Shown one piece after another: positions 20,910 through 29,497 of a stretch of 38,614 nt of DNA. The stretch's first letter is position 1. Each line of letters opens with the position of its first letter. Position numbers and translations under genes: made by a program. Source of the DNA: Flavobacteriaceae bacterium (GTDB lineage: Bacteria > Bacteroidota > Bacteroidia > Flavobacteriales > Flavobacteriaceae); NCBI GenBank assembly GCA_029268555.1, contig JAQWNN010000039.1:1-38614 (forward strand). Reading direction: 5' to 3'. The notes beneath the pieces are model-generated. The model was not told where the DNA came from, searched no databases, and saw nothing but the letters and a program-made list of their open reading frames with translations.

Positions 20910-22244
20910 TTAGTTTCTACGACGTCCAGATGAAGTTCTTCCTCCCCCTGAGTTAAAAGATGGTGTTGGAGATGAATTTCTATAACTCGGTTTTGAATAA
21001 AAATTGTTATTACTGTTATAATTTCTATTTGTAGATTTTCTATAATTATTAGAATTTCTAGAATTGTATTCTCGAGAAGAATTCATTTTATCCCTCACTT
21101 GTTTTGTGATACTTCTTTTAGAATCTGAGGTTTGATTTACACTTCTTGGTGAAGTCGTTTTCGGATTTTGTCGATTCCCTAAATTTCTATATGGTTGTCG
21201 AGTAAACCCTCCTTTAGAGTTTCCTTTAATGCTTTTTGAAGGGTTTGTATTTGAATTACCTGGGCTTCTACCTACTGCTCCTGATGTAAATCCAAAAATG
21301 GGTCTTGCAGTTAAAGAATTTCTAGTTGCTTTTTCTCCTAAAATATTTTCCCCTCGGTTAGTTAATAGATAGGTGGTGCGTAAAGAATTTAAACCTCTTC
21401 CAGTGTTAAGACTATTTATTGACCCAACAGCTTCATCGTTTTGCCTATTTATTGAATTTTGTTTTTCGATTCTATCGGAGCGTTTTGTTCCATCATAATT
21501 TTTTTCTCCTCTACCAGACTTAACACGGGCTACTGTTGAATTGTAATCTTTTCCATAACCATTGATGCGTTTGTTATTATAGTCATAATAACCTGCTCCA
21601 AAGGGGTGCCAACGATTCCAACGATTTAATCCGTAACCAAACCCATATCCTCCGTGAAATCCAAACGGGCTATAAAAAGGGTCAAATCGCCACATTCCAT
21701 TATATCCTCCATTATAGGGATTCATAAAAGGCTCCATAAATGGTCCCATAAAAGGATCCATAAAAGGTGAACCATAAAATCCATATCCAAACCTGTAAGG
21801 GTTATTAAAATAATTACTGTTCCAAAAAGGTGAACCTCTAAAAGCAAAACCTGATAATCCCCACATAAAATTTGGACGAGTATTCAAAACAACAATTTCA
21901 GTTTGTGTTGTTTTTTCTCCCCAAGGAATTTGAGAGGATTCAACATAATTATTTTCGTCTAAATAGATATCTTGGGAAGCATAATTTTCTGTGTCGGTAA
22001 AATATATTTCATTTTTTGAGAGATCGTCTTGGATCAAATCTTTAAAATATTTTGTATAATAATTATTATTATTTGAAATAGATTCAGAATTTTGTTCAGA
22101 TCTTTTTGGAATTTCAGAAGTATAAATCCCATCATTTGAAAAATAGGATGCACCGCTAAAACTCCCACAACTTAAAAAAATTAAAGAAGCAATTAAAGCG
22201 ATTAGTATACTTTTAAATTTTATGAAGTATTTTCGTGTATTCAT
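20910..22244 (-). CDS. Low-complexity predicted lipoprotein upstream of the FadL-like porin
   Basis: No known enzymatic domain. 444 residues with a basic N-terminus, a hydrophobic core and a lipobox ending in Cys26 (IFLSC). The middle (about 125-215) is rich in Gly, Tyr, Phe, Trp and Pro, with a four-residue repeat PFMD-PFMG-PFME-PFMN at about 160-175. The last 150 residues are Asn/Ser/Arg-rich with a strongly basic end (SSGRRRN). Such composition suggests a disordered, sticky envelope protein. No acidic residues follow Cys26, so surface export is not predicted. It is cotranscribed with the porin gene 14 bases later. It is often placed next to proS in flavobacterial genomes; function unknown. 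Confidence 0.75.
   Translation of the reverse strand: MNTRKYFIKFKSILIALIASLIFLSCGSFSGASYFSNDGIYTSEIPKRSEQNSESISNNNNYYTKYFKDLIQDDLSKNEIYFTDTENYASQDIYLDENNYVESSQIPWGEKTTQTEIVVLNTRPNFMWGLSGFAFRGSPFWNSNYFNNPYRFGYGFYGSPFMDPFMGPFMEPFMNPYNGGYNGMWRFDPFYSPFGFHGGYGFGYGLNRWNRWHPFGAGYYDYNNKRINGYGKDYNSTVARVKSGRGEKNYDGTKRSDRIEKQNSINRQNDEAVGSINSLNTGRGLNSLRTTYLLTNRGENILGEKATRNSLTARPIFGFTSGAVGRSPGNSNTNPSKSIKGNSKGGFTRQPYRNLGNRQNPKTTSPRSVNQTSDSKRSITKQVRDKMNSSREYNSRNSNNYRKSTNRNYNSNNNFYSKPSYRNSSPTPSFNSGGGRTSSGRRRN
21723..21770 (-). repeat. 12-bp tandem repeat, four copies, inside the lipoprotein gene
   Basis: Units beginning CAT recur at 21723, 21735, 21747 and 21759, exactly 12 bases apart, each of the kind CATAAAAGGNYC on the plus strand. 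On the coding strand they give Met162, 166, 170 and 174 in repeats of Pro-Phe-Met-X. The period is a multiple of three, so copy-number change keeps the frame. Confidence 0.8.
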
Positions 22245-22278
22245 AATAAAACGCTTTAGAGATGTGGTTCAAAAAGTT

Positions 22279-22286
22279 TAGCTTTG
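22279..22286 (+). promoter_or_regulatory. -7 promoter element of proS
   Basis: TAGCTTTG matches TAnnTTTG and would start transcription near 22293, about 47 bases before the proS ATG. The -33 region has only TTTAG-like sequence near 22255-22259. Confidence 0.45.
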
Positions 22287-22307
22287 TGCCACAATTATTT
22301 ATATAAA

Positions 22308-22315
22308 CAAATATA
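22308..22315 (-). promoter_or_regulatory. -7 promoter element of the lipoprotein/porin unit
   Basis: Read leftward, TATATTTG lies about 63 bases before the lipoprotein ATG at 22244. The nearest leftward TTG is only 14 bases further upstream (22330-22332), shorter than usual. Its predicted start (about 22301) overlaps the proS start region. Confidence 0.4.
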
Positions 22316-22339
22316 GGCAAATTCTATGCCAAAAATTTT

Positions 22340-23818
22340 ATGGGTAGTAAATTAACCTCAAGAAAAACTGATTATTCAAAATGGTACAATGAAATTGTCA
22401 TAAATGCAGATTTAGCGGAAAATTCTGCAGTTCGAGGATGTATGATTATTAAGCCCTATGGCTACGCAATCTGGGAAAAAATGCAAGCCCAATTAGATAA
22501 GATGTTTAAAGAAACAGGTCATGAAAATGCCTATTTCCCTCTATTTGTCCCGAAAAGCTTATTTGAGGCCGAGGAGAAAAACGCAGAAGGTTTTGCAAAA
22601 GAATGTGCTGTGGTCACTCACTATCGTTTAAAAAATGATGAAAATAGACCAGGTAAGCTAAAGGTTGATCCAAATGCGAAGTTAGAGGAGGAACTTGTTG
22701 TGAGGCCAACTAGTGAGGCATTGATTTGGAATACTTTTAAATCCTGGATTCAATCCTACAGAGATTTGCCGATTTTGATTAATCAATGGTCCAATGTGGT
22801 TCGTTGGGAAATGCGAACACGTCTTTTTTTAAGAACGGCAGAATTTTTATGGCAAGAGGGACACACAGCTCACGCAACCGAAAAAGAAGCTATGGAGGAA
22901 ACTAGATTGATGAATCAAGTTTATGCTGATTTTGTAGAAAACTATATGGCCATTCCAGTAATTCAAGGAATTAAAACTGCAAGTGAGCGTTTTGCTGGTG
23001 CGGAAGAAACCTTCTGTATCGAGTCATTAATGCAAGATGGGAAGGCTCTGCAAGCTGGTACTTCGCACTTCTTAGGTCAAAATTTTGCCAAAGCATTCGA
23101 TGTAAAGTATGCCACTACTAAAGGTGAGTTAGAGCATGTTTGGGCTACCTCATGGGGAGTGTCAACTCGTTTAATAGGAGCTTTGATAATGACTCATAGT
23201 GATGACAATGGTTTGGTTCTGCCTCCAAATTTAGCTCCTATTCAAGTAGTAATTGTTCCTATATACAAAGGTGAGAAGCAACAAAATGAAATCGCAGAAG
23301 TCGCAACTCAAATAAAAATGGCTCTAGAGAGTAAATATATTAGAGTGAAGTTTGATAACAGAGATAAATTCAAACCTGGCTATAAATTTAATGAATATGA
23401 ACTCAAAGGAGTTCCGATGCGCATCGCGATAGGCCCTAAAGACTTGGAGAGTGGCACTGTTGAAATTGCTAGAAGAGATACACTTAAAAAAGAAGTAATA
23501 TCTCAGGATAAGGTTGTAGATTTTATTTACAGTCAGTTGGAAAAGATTCAAAGTGATTTATTTCAAAAGGCATTGGATTTCAAAGAATCACACATTACTA
23601 AAGTTGAAAATTTTGAAGAATTCAAAAATATTTTAGATAACAAAGGAGGTTTTATTTTAGCACATTGGGATGGTACACAAGAAACTGAAGAAATGATAAA
23701 AAAATCAACTAAAGCTACCATTAGATGTATACCATTAGACTCTAAAGAAGAACTTGGAAAATGTGTATTTTCAGGCAATCCATCTAAACAACGCGTTCTT
23801 TTTGCAAAAGCATATTAA
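22340..23818 (+). CDS. proS: Proline--tRNA ligase, eukaryote/archaeal-like type
   Basis: Class II synthetase charging tRNA-Pro; 492 residues, the short type without the bacterial INS editing insert. The N-terminus [19 protein letters not shown] and [19 protein letters not shown] are typical of this type. Class II motif 2 is [24 protein letters not shown] and motif 3 includes [21 protein letters not shown] with its conserved arginine just upstream (TRLIG). The C-terminal anticodon-binding domain begins QVVIVPIY; a zinc-binding-like tail is weak (CIPLDS, KCVFSG). The start is the first ATG after the promoter. Confidence 0.96.
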   Translation: MGSKLTSRKTDYSKWYNEIVINADLAENSAVRGCMIIKPYGYAIWEKMQAQLDKMFKETGHENAYFPLFVPKSLFEAEEKNAEGFAKECAVVTHYRLKNDENRPGKLKVDPNAKLEEELVVRPTSEALIWNTFKSWIQSYRDLPILINQWSNVVRWEMRTRLFLRTAEFLWQEGHTAHATEKEAMEETRLMNQVYADFVENYMAIPVIQGIKTASERFAGAEETFCIESLMQDGKALQAGTSHFLGQNFAKAFDVKYATTKGELEHVWATSWGVSTRLIGALIMTHSDDNGLVLPPNLAPIQVVIVPIYKGEKQQNEIAEVATQIKMALESKYIRVKFDNRDKFKPGYKFNEYELKGVPMRIAIGPKDLESGTVEIARRDTLKKEVISQDKVVDFIYSQLEKIQSDLFQKALDFKESHITKVENFEEFKNILDNKGGFILAHWDGTQETEEMIKKSTKATIRCIPLDSKEELGKCVFSGNPSKQRVLFAKAY

Positions 23819-23834
23819 TTGTTTTAAAGAAGTA

Positions 23835-23864
23835 TTGCATAATAACATTTTTCATGTAAATTTG
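23835..23864 (+). promoter_or_regulatory. Promoter of the tRNA-Glu - rpsT unit
   Basis: TTG at 23835-23837 and TAAATTTG at 23857-23864, 19 bases apart, are a textbook Bacteroidetes promoter. The transcript should begin near 23871, eight bases before the tRNA. Confidence 0.8.
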
Positions 23865-23878
23865 CGCACGAAAAATAT

Positions 23879-23950
23879 GGCCCGTTCGTCTATCGGTTAG
23901 GACGCCAGGTTTTCATCCTGGAAAGAGGGGTTCGACTCCCCTACGGGCTA
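23879..23950 (+). tRNA. tRNA-Glu, anticodon TTC
   Basis: A 72-base cloverleaf can be folded: acceptor GGCCCGT with ACGGGCT and discriminator A; D stem GTCT/GGAC with loop ATCGGTTA; anticodon stem CCAGG/CCTGG with loop TTTTCAT, giving anticodon TTC for glutamate; and a T arm AGGGG-TTCGACT-CCCCT. The CCA end is not fully encoded (CAA follows). It reads both GAA and GAG codons. It is 17 bases upstream of rpsT with no terminator between, so it is probably processed out of a shared transcript. The first base pair of the acceptor is G-T. Confidence 0.97.
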
Positions 23951-23967
23951 CAACTTAAATCCTAAAT

Positions 23968-24219
23968 ATGGCAAATCATAAATCTGCATTAAAACGTATT
24001 CGATCAAATAATAAGAAAAGACTCTTAAATCGATTTCAGCACAAAACTGCCCGAAATGCTATTAAAAAGCTTAGAGAAATCTCTAATAAAAAAGAAGCTA
24101 AAAAAGTGTTTCCTTCAGTAATTTCGTTAATTGACAAATTAGCAAAGAAAAACATCATTCACGCAAATAAGGCTGCAAATTTAAAGTCGAAACTTGCAAC
24201 TCACATTGCATCTTTGTAA
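23968..24219 (+). CDS. rpsT: 30S ribosomal protein S20
   Basis: 83-residue, very basic protein of the small subunit body. The sequence MANHKSALKRIRSNNKKRLLN, the helical middle and KNIIHANKAANLKSKLATHI are characteristic of S20. It follows tRNA-Glu by 17 bases and converges on rho. No Shine-Dalgarno site is evident in the short gap (CAACTTAAATCCTAAAT), in keeping with the phylum. Confidence 0.97.
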   Translation: MANHKSALKRIRSNNKKRLLNRFQHKTARNAIKKLREISNKKEAKKVFPSVISLIDKLAKKNIIHANKAANLKSKLATHIASL

Positions 24220-24229
24220 AGAATGAAGG

Positions 24230-24264
24230 GATACTTTAAAAGCATTCGTATCATACTTTTTTTT
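24230..24264 (+). terminator. Weak terminator candidate after rpsT
   Basis: GATAC at 24230-24234 can pair with GTATC at 24248-24252 around a 13-base loop, and eight T follow from 24257. The short stem and the four-base gap before the T run make this a weak call. It lies in the convergent gap between rpsT and rho. Confidence 0.35.
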
Positions 24265-24294
24265 AAGTTTTTTATTATAGTTTATTGTTGATTT

Positions 24295-25836
24295 TTATGA
24301 ATTCATCGAGATCAAAAACTCTTCATTACTTTGTGTTCTTTGAAATCGATCATTAATAAATTCCATTGCTTCCACAGGATTCATATCCGCAAGATATTTT
24401 CGCATAATCCACATTCTCTTGATAGTATTTTCATCAAGTAATAGGTCGTCTCTTCTCGTACTGGAAGAAACAAGGTCTATAGCTGGGAAAATACGTCGAT
24501 TTGCGATCCGTCTATCCAATTGAAGCTCCATATTTCCAGTTCCTTTAAATTCTTCAAAAATTACTTCATCCATTTTGGATCCAGTTTCAGTCAATGCGGT
24601 AGCAATTATTGATAATGACCCACCTTTTTCAATATTTCTAGCGGCACCAAAAAAACGTTTAGGCTTGTGTAAGGCGTTTGCATCTACACCACCACTTAAA
24701 ATCTTACCTGAAGCAGGTTGAACAGTATTATATGCTCTTGCAAGTCTTGTTATTGAGTCCAAAAGGATTACAACATCATGACCACATTCGACAAGACGTT
24801 TAGCTTTTTCCAAGACAATGTTTGCAACCTTTACATGTCGATCTGCAGGTTCATCAAAAGTAGACGCCACAACTTCACCGTCTACATTTCGTTGCATATC
24901 AGTTACCTCTTCAGGACGTTCATCAATCAACAAAATTAACTGGTAAACTTCTGGATGATTTGCAGAAATGGCATTGGCAATATCTTTAAGAAGCAGTGTT
25001 TTACCTGTTTTAGGCTGGGAAACGATCATTCCACGCTGTCCTTTTCCAATTGGAGAGAACAGGTCCATAATTCTGGTGGACATGGTACTCTGTTTATCTG
25101 CAAGGGTGAATTTTTCTTGGGGGAAAAGTGGGGTCAAATGTTCAAACGATACACGATCCCGTACAACTTTTGGATCTAACCCATTAATTTTATCAATTTT
25201 AATAAGAGGGAAATATTTTTCTCCTTCTTTTGGAGGACGAACTGAACCAAGGACAGTATCTCCAGTTTTTAATCCAAACAAACGAATTTGGGATTGGGAA
25301 ACATAAACATCATCTGGTGAAGAGAGATAATTATAATCTGAGGATCTAAGAAATCCGTAACCTTCAGACATCATTTCTAATACCCCTTCTGTTTCTACAA
25401 TTCCGTCAAACTCAAAATCAGGTTGGCGGTAACGATTCCTATTGTCCTTGTTATGATTATTGTCTTGGCGATTTTTATTTTGATAATCATTTTTCTTAGA
25501 AATAGAATTTTTATTAGGATTATTATTTTGATGATGTCCAGGCTTTTTCTGGTTAGGATTATTATTTTTTTGTTGTTGATTATCTTGATTAGGTTTTGGC
25601 TGCGATTTTTGAACAGGTAAAATTTTAATTTGCCCCTTTTTTTCAGTACCGGAAGTCGTCTTTTCTTCTGAAGTCCCAGTTTTGGAATCTTCTTCTGGCC
25701 TTGAAGCAATAAAATCAACAATTTGATAAATTAGGTCTAATTTTTTTAGACCGGCAATACCCTTAATTCCAATTTTTTTTGCGATATCTTGTAATTCGGG
25801 TAATTTCTTAGTTTTAAGAGTTGCTATTTCGTACAT
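24295..25836 (-). CDS. rho: Transcription termination factor Rho with a long Asn/Lys-rich insert
   Basis: Hexameric RNA helicase that ends transcription; 513 residues against about 420 in E. coli. The N-terminal SAP-like Rho_N segment (about 5-45, [19 protein letters not shown]) is followed by a low-complexity stretch of about 90 residues (49-138) rich in Asn, Lys, Gln and Asp. The cold-shock RNA-binding domain follows ([16 protein letters not shown], about 149-215) and then the ATPase core with Walker A QPKTGKT (274-280), Walker B ILLIDER and the Q/R-loop regions [11 protein letters not shown] and SGGVDANAL. Bacteroidetes Rho proteins carry such disordered inserts, which in Bacteroides drive condensate formation. 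It is transcribed alone, converging on rpsT; no clear promoter of the phylum type was found upstream. Confidence 0.95.
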   Translation of the reverse strand: MYEIATLKTKKLPELQDIAKKIGIKGIAGLKKLDLIYQIVDFIASRPEEDSKTGTSEEKTTSGTEKKGQIKILPVQKSQPKPNQDNQQQKNNNPNQKKPGHHQNNNPNKNSISKKNDYQNKNRQDNNHNKDNRNRYRQPDFEFDGIVETEGVLEMMSEGYGFLRSSDYNYLSSPDDVYVSQSQIRLFGLKTGDTVLGSVRPPKEGEKYFPLIKIDKINGLDPKVVRDRVSFEHLTPLFPQEKFTLADKQSTMSTRIMDLFSPIGKGQRGMIVSQPKTGKTLLLKDIANAISANHPEVYQLILLIDERPEEVTDMQRNVDGEVVASTFDEPADRHVKVANIVLEKAKRLVECGHDVVILLDSITRLARAYNTVQPASGKILSGGVDANALHKPKRFFGAARNIEKGGSLSIIATALTETGSKMDEVIFEEFKGTGNMELQLDRRIANRRIFPAIDLVSSSTRRDDLLLDENTIKRMWIMRKYLADMNPVEAMEFINDRFQRTQSNEEFLISMNS

Positions 25837-25973
25837 GAAAATTTTGATTATGACTCAATCATTACAATAATATTGAATTGAGTATTTGTATATTGTAGAA
25901 TGACAATAATACAATTTTTTTAAATTAAAATGAGTGCTTTTCGAAAAAACTTAATATCACAAAAAAATTAGAT

Positions 25974-26363
25974 ATGATTCAGAGAATCCAGACATTATAT
26001 TTATGCTTAGTCTTAATTTTATGTAGTTCTTGTTTTTACTTATCGTTGAATATGAACTCAACATCTTCAGCTGGTTTTTATTTTCAATCAAACTATGGCT
26101 TTTTAATTTTCCCTGTGCTGACTTTAATTACAATTTTCTTGTACAAACGTAGACTTCCGCAATCCCTATTAAGCAATGTGCTCATTTTTCTTTTTGCTTT
26201 TCAGGCTATTCTTTTTACTGCCGGGATTAATTTGAAAGATGGATTTGGTTTCGATGAAATAATAATTTTTACATCATTCTTAAATATCTTATTACTCTGG
26301 TTTGCTCGAAGAAATATCATTAAAGACGAAGCCTTAGTCCGCTCAATTGACCGTATTCGATAA
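25974..26363 (+). CDS. DUF4293-family small membrane protein
   Basis: 129 residues with four predicted membrane helices (about 6-26, 40-58, 66-86 and 94-112) and a short basic C-terminus. The start MIQRIQTLYL is typical of the Bacteroidetes-specific DUF4293 family, which commonly sits beside rho. Function unknown. It diverges from rho and its last 21 bases overlap the end of the convergent phosphoesterase gene. Confidence 0.8.
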   Translation: MIQRIQTLYLCLVLILCSSCFYLSLNMNSTSSAGFYFQSNYGFLIFPVLTLITIFLYKRRLPQSLLSNVLIFLFAFQAILFTAGINLKDGFGFDEIIIFTSFLNILLLWFARRNIIKDEALVRSIDRIR

Positions 26364-26861
26364 TCTCCCTCGTAAACCTAACTCGATAGCTTCTAAATTT
26401 TTTATTTTACCATCATGTAGCTTAAAGCGCAGTAAAGTTCTTGTTTTATGAAATCCTGAAATACCTGCAGCCCCAGGGTTCATATGTAAATGATCATTTT
26501 TTTTATCCTGCATTACTTTTAGAATATGAGAATGGCCACAGATAAAAAGTTTAGGTTGATTCTTTTGAATTAATTGCTCAGCTCTTAAATTATAAGATCC
26601 TGGATTTCCAGCAATATGAATCATGAGCACATCAACTCCCTCACAATTGAAGTTTAAAATTTCTGGTATTTGTTGTCTAATCATATGATTATCAATATTT
26701 CCATAGACAGCACGAACAGGCTTTATAGATTCTAGCTCATCAATTAAACTTATTTCTCCTATATCACCTGCATGCCAAATTTCGTCTGCTTGTGCAGCAT
26801 ATGTTTTGATTTTTTGATCTAGAAAGTTATGTGTATCAGAAAGTAAAAGAATTTTTTTCAA
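26343..26861 (-). CDS. YfcE/MJ0936-family metallophosphoesterase
   Basis: 172-residue calcineurin-like phosphoesterase. The two-metal site is assembled from SDTH (Asp9, His11), AGDIG (Asp33), YGNIDNH (Asn), MIHIAG (His) and GHSH. This is the complete motif set of the family, whose members hydrolyse phosphodiesters such as bis-pNPP; physiological substrates are mostly unknown. It has its own divergent promoter shared with the truA region and overlaps the DUF4293 gene by 21 bases at the 3' end. Confidence 0.9.
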   Translation of the reverse strand: MKKILLLSDTHNFLDQKIKTYAAQADEIWHAGDIGEISLIDELESIKPVRAVYGNIDNHMIRQQIPEILNFNCEGVDVLMIHIAGNPGSYNLRAEQLIQKNQPKLFICGHSHILKVMQDKKNDHLHMNPGAAGISGFHKTRTLLRFKLHDGKIKNLEAIELGLRGRLSNTVN

Positions 26862-26879
26862 TAGATAATTTGATTAATT

Positions 26880-26911
26880 CAAAAATATGGAATCTGTGTA
26901 GAATATGACAA
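26880..26911 (-). promoter_or_regulatory. Promoter of the phosphoesterase gene
   Basis: Read leftward, TTG at 26911-26909 and TATTTTTG at 26887-26880 are 21 bases apart and match the phylum consensus. The ATG at 26861 would be about 12 bases inside the transcript. Confidence 0.65.
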
Positions 26912-26934
26912 ACTGGATTCACTATAATTGTAAA

Positions 26935-26965
26935 TTGTATCAAAAGATAAATCCAAGTATATTTG
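26935..26965 (+). promoter_or_regulatory. Promoter of truA, overlapping its translation start
   Basis: TTG at 26935-26937 and TATATTTG at 26958-26965 with a 20-base spacer are a full consensus match. The ATG of truA at 26972 lies only six bases after the -7 element, where transcription is expected to begin, so the mRNA should be leaderless or nearly so. Confidence 0.7.
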
Positions 26966-26971
26966 TAAATA

Positions 26972-27743
26972 ATGGATTTGAACCGCTTTTTTTTAGAGTT
27001 TTCATATGCCGGTACTGCATATCACGGCTGGCAAAGTCAACCCAACGTAATTACTGTCCAGGAAGTAATCGAAGATGCACTAAAAATCCTTTTAAAAGAA
27101 ACAATATCGTTAACTGCTGCAGGTAGAACTGACACTGGAGTTCATGCGAAAATTATGTTTGCTCATTTTGAAGGAATTATTAAAAAAAAAAAATCTATCG
27201 CAATTAATTTTTAGATTGAATCAGTTTTTACCTAAGGACATCTCAATTCATAACCTTCATAGGGTTCAACCTGATGCTCATGCTCGATTTGACGCTATTA
27301 GCAGGACTTATGAGTATCATATAAGTGAAATTAAATCACCTTTCACATTAGGCCAAAGTTATATTTTAAAACAATCTTTGGACTTAAAAGCTATGAATGC
27401 TGCAGCTTCAATTCTTTTGGAATATGAAGATTTTGAATGTTTTTCAAAATCTAACTCAGATGTTAAAACATTCTTTTGCAATATTACCCACGCTAGATGG
27501 AAAAAAAATGGAAATAAACTCGTTTTCACAATAACTGCAAATCGTTTTTTACGAAATATGGTTAGGGCTATTGTAGGAACCCTAATCGAGATAGGTTTAG
27601 GAAAAAAAAATATTAATCAAATTCATCATATAATTAAAAGTAAAAGTCGTTCTTTAGCAGGGTATTCTGTCCCTGCTAAAGGACTTTTTTTAACTCATAT
27701 AGATTATCCAGATTCAATATATATAGAGCATGGCAAAGGTTAG
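26972..27743 (+). CDS. truA: tRNA pseudouridine(38-40) synthase TruA, reading frame broken at a run of 12 A
   Basis: TruA makes pseudouridine at positions 38-40 of tRNA anticodon arms. The N-terminal part (26972-27214, frame 2) carries YAGTAYHGWQSQPNV and the catalytic Asp54 in AAGRTDTGVHA, then runs into a stop. The C-terminal part continues in frame 3 from the A tract at 27182-27193 with LIFRLNQFLPKDISIHNLHR, YEYHIS, DFECFSKS and NRFLRNMVRAIVGTLIEIG, all TruA motifs, to the stop at 27743. With 11 instead of 12 A the product would be an uninterrupted 256 residues, normal for the family. Sequencing error, polymerase slippage or a real mutation could explain it. The 3' end overlaps the ABC exporter start by 14 bases. 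Confidence 0.9.
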
Positions 27744-29496
27744 CGGTAAAATATTTGACTTTAGACTATTCTCTAAGTTGATGATTTTTATAAAGCCATT
27801 CAAGAGGACTTATTACTTTGTTTTACTTACCGCAATTTTACTCTCGATATTCTCAACAATAACTCCTTATTTGCTTAAAGTCACAGTAGATGATTATATC
27901 AGACTCAAAAACTATGAGGGCATGTTGCTTTTTATCGGTTTAATGTTATTAGCACTTATTTTGGAGGTAGTTTTTCAATTTCTATTTGTTTTTTATGCGA
28001 ATTGGCTAGGCCAAAAAGTTATTAAAAACCTTAGAGTTAAACTTTTTGAAAAGATCATCTTTTTTAATATGAGTTATTTTGATCAAACTGCAGTTGGAAG
28101 ACTTGTTACAAGAGCAGTAAGTGATATAGAAACGGTTGCAAGTATTTTTTCTCAAGGCCTTTTTATGATTATTGCTGATTTACTTAAAATGGTTTTAGTG
28201 ATGGTTGTGATGATTTATGTGGACTGGAGACTTACACTAATTGTCTTTTCAATTCTACCGATAATATTATATGCCACAAGGCTTTTCCAAAAATCAATGA
28301 AAAAAGCATTTGAAGAAGTTCGTTTGCAGGTTGCTAATTTAAATTCTTTCGTTCAGGAACGTCTAAGTGGTATTAAAATTGTTCAAATTTTTTATCGTGA
28401 AAAAATAGAGTATGATCAATTTGTTTCGATTAATGAAAAACATAAAAAAGCATGGTTAAAAACAGTTTGGTTTAACTCTATATTTTTTCCAGTTGCAGAA
28501 ATATCTTCATCTGTAACAATTGGACTTTTGGTTTGGTACGGAGGATTTAATCTCATTTCAGAAGGAAGCATATCATTAGGAACAATTTTTTTATTCATCC
28601 AAATGTCCCAAATGTTATTTAGACCTTTACGTCAAATAGCTGATAAGTTTAATACACTTCAAATGGGAATGGTCGGGGCTGATCGAATATTTAAAATATT
28701 GGAAACAAAAAGTAATATAGAGAATTATGGAACTAAGAATCCAGGATCTTTAAAAGGAAACATTACTTTTAATAAATTGCATTTCTCTTATATTCAAGGA
28801 GAAGAAGTCTTACATGGTATTTCATTAGATATTAAATCAGGAGAAACAGTTGCAATTGTAGGCGCAACAGGTGCTGGAAAATCTACAATTGTCAATTTAC
28901 TTTCTAGGTTTTATGAGTATGAGTCGGGTGATATAACCATTGATTCTATTTCAATTAAAGACTTCGAACTAAGTGCTCTTCGAAAACATGTGGCAGTGGT
29001 TTTACAAGATGTCTTTTTATTTGCAGATAGTTTATTTAACAATATTACCCTTTTTGATTCGGAAATTAATAGAGAGGACGTAGCCAAAGCAGCAAAAAAA
29101 ATTGGCGTTCATGAGTTTATAAAATCTCTTCCTGGTGGTTATGAATATAATATAAAAGAACGCGGGGTAATGCTTTCAGCAGGTCAACGTCAGTTAATCG
29201 CATTCTTAAGAGCATATATAACTCAGCCTGCTATATTAGTTTTAGATGAAGCAACCTCCTCAGTTGATAGTTATACTGAAGATATTATCCAAAAAGCAAT
29301 TGATACCCTAACTCAAGGAAAAACATCAATTATCATTGCTCACCGTCTTGCTACAGTAAAAAATGCAGATCGAATAATTGTAATGGATGAAGGAAAAATA
29401 GTAGAGCATGGGACTCATAAGGAATTATTAAAAGTTATAAATGGGTTTTATGTTAAGTTACATGAAGTTCAATTTGCTGAACCTATCCCTTCTTAA
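27730..29496 (+). CDS. ABC exporter, permease-ATPase fusion (MsbA/MdlB type)
   Basis: 588-residue half-transporter that works as a dimer: a six-helix exporter domain (residues about 1-310) and a nucleotide-binding domain. Visible are Walker A GATGAGKST (378-386), the Q-loop VVLQDVFLFADSLFNNI, a signature LSAGQRQ (Ala in place of the usual second Gly), Walker B ILVLDEATSSVD and the switch His in IIAHRLATV. The substrate (lipid, lipopolysaccharide precursor or drug) cannot be told from sequence. The ATG overlaps the end of truA, so the two are coupled; the gene ends one base from the convergent cdaA. Confidence 0.92.
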   Translation: MAKVSGKIFDFRLFSKLMIFIKPFKRTYYFVLLTAILLSIFSTITPYLLKVTVDDYIRLKNYEGMLLFIGLMLLALILEVVFQFLFVFYANWLGQKVIKNLRVKLFEKIIFFNMSYFDQTAVGRLVTRAVSDIETVASIFSQGLFMIIADLLKMVLVMVVMIYVDWRLTLIVFSILPIILYATRLFQKSMKKAFEEVRLQVANLNSFVQERLSGIKIVQIFYREKIEYDQFVSINEKHKKAWLKTVWFNSIFFPVAEISSSVTIGLLVWYGGFNLISEGSISLGTIFLFIQMSQMLFRPLRQIADKFNTLQMGMVGADRIFKILETKSNIENYGTKNPGSLKGNITFNKLHFSYIQGEEVLHGISLDIKSGETVAIVGATGAGKSTIVNLLSRFYEYESGDITIDSISIKDFELSALRKHVAVVLQDVFLFADSLFNNITLFDSEINREDVAKAAKKIGVHEFIKSLPGGYEYNIKERGVMLSAGQRQLIAFLRAYITQPAILVLDEATSSVDSYTEDIIQKAIDTLTQGKTSIIIAHRLATVKNADRIIVMDEGKIVEHGTHKELLKVINGFYVKLHEVQFAEPIPS

Positions 29497-29497
29497 A

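Noticed and set aside
25837-25973. Regulatory leader or autoregulation site upstream of rho
   Set aside because: Only imperfect TATTATTG matches are found on the leftward strand and no stable hairpin, so no feature is called.
26905-27126. 73-codon open frame over the truA promoter and start
   Set aside because: It is another frame of truA; the truA N-terminus in frame 2 has clear family motifs and this one has none.
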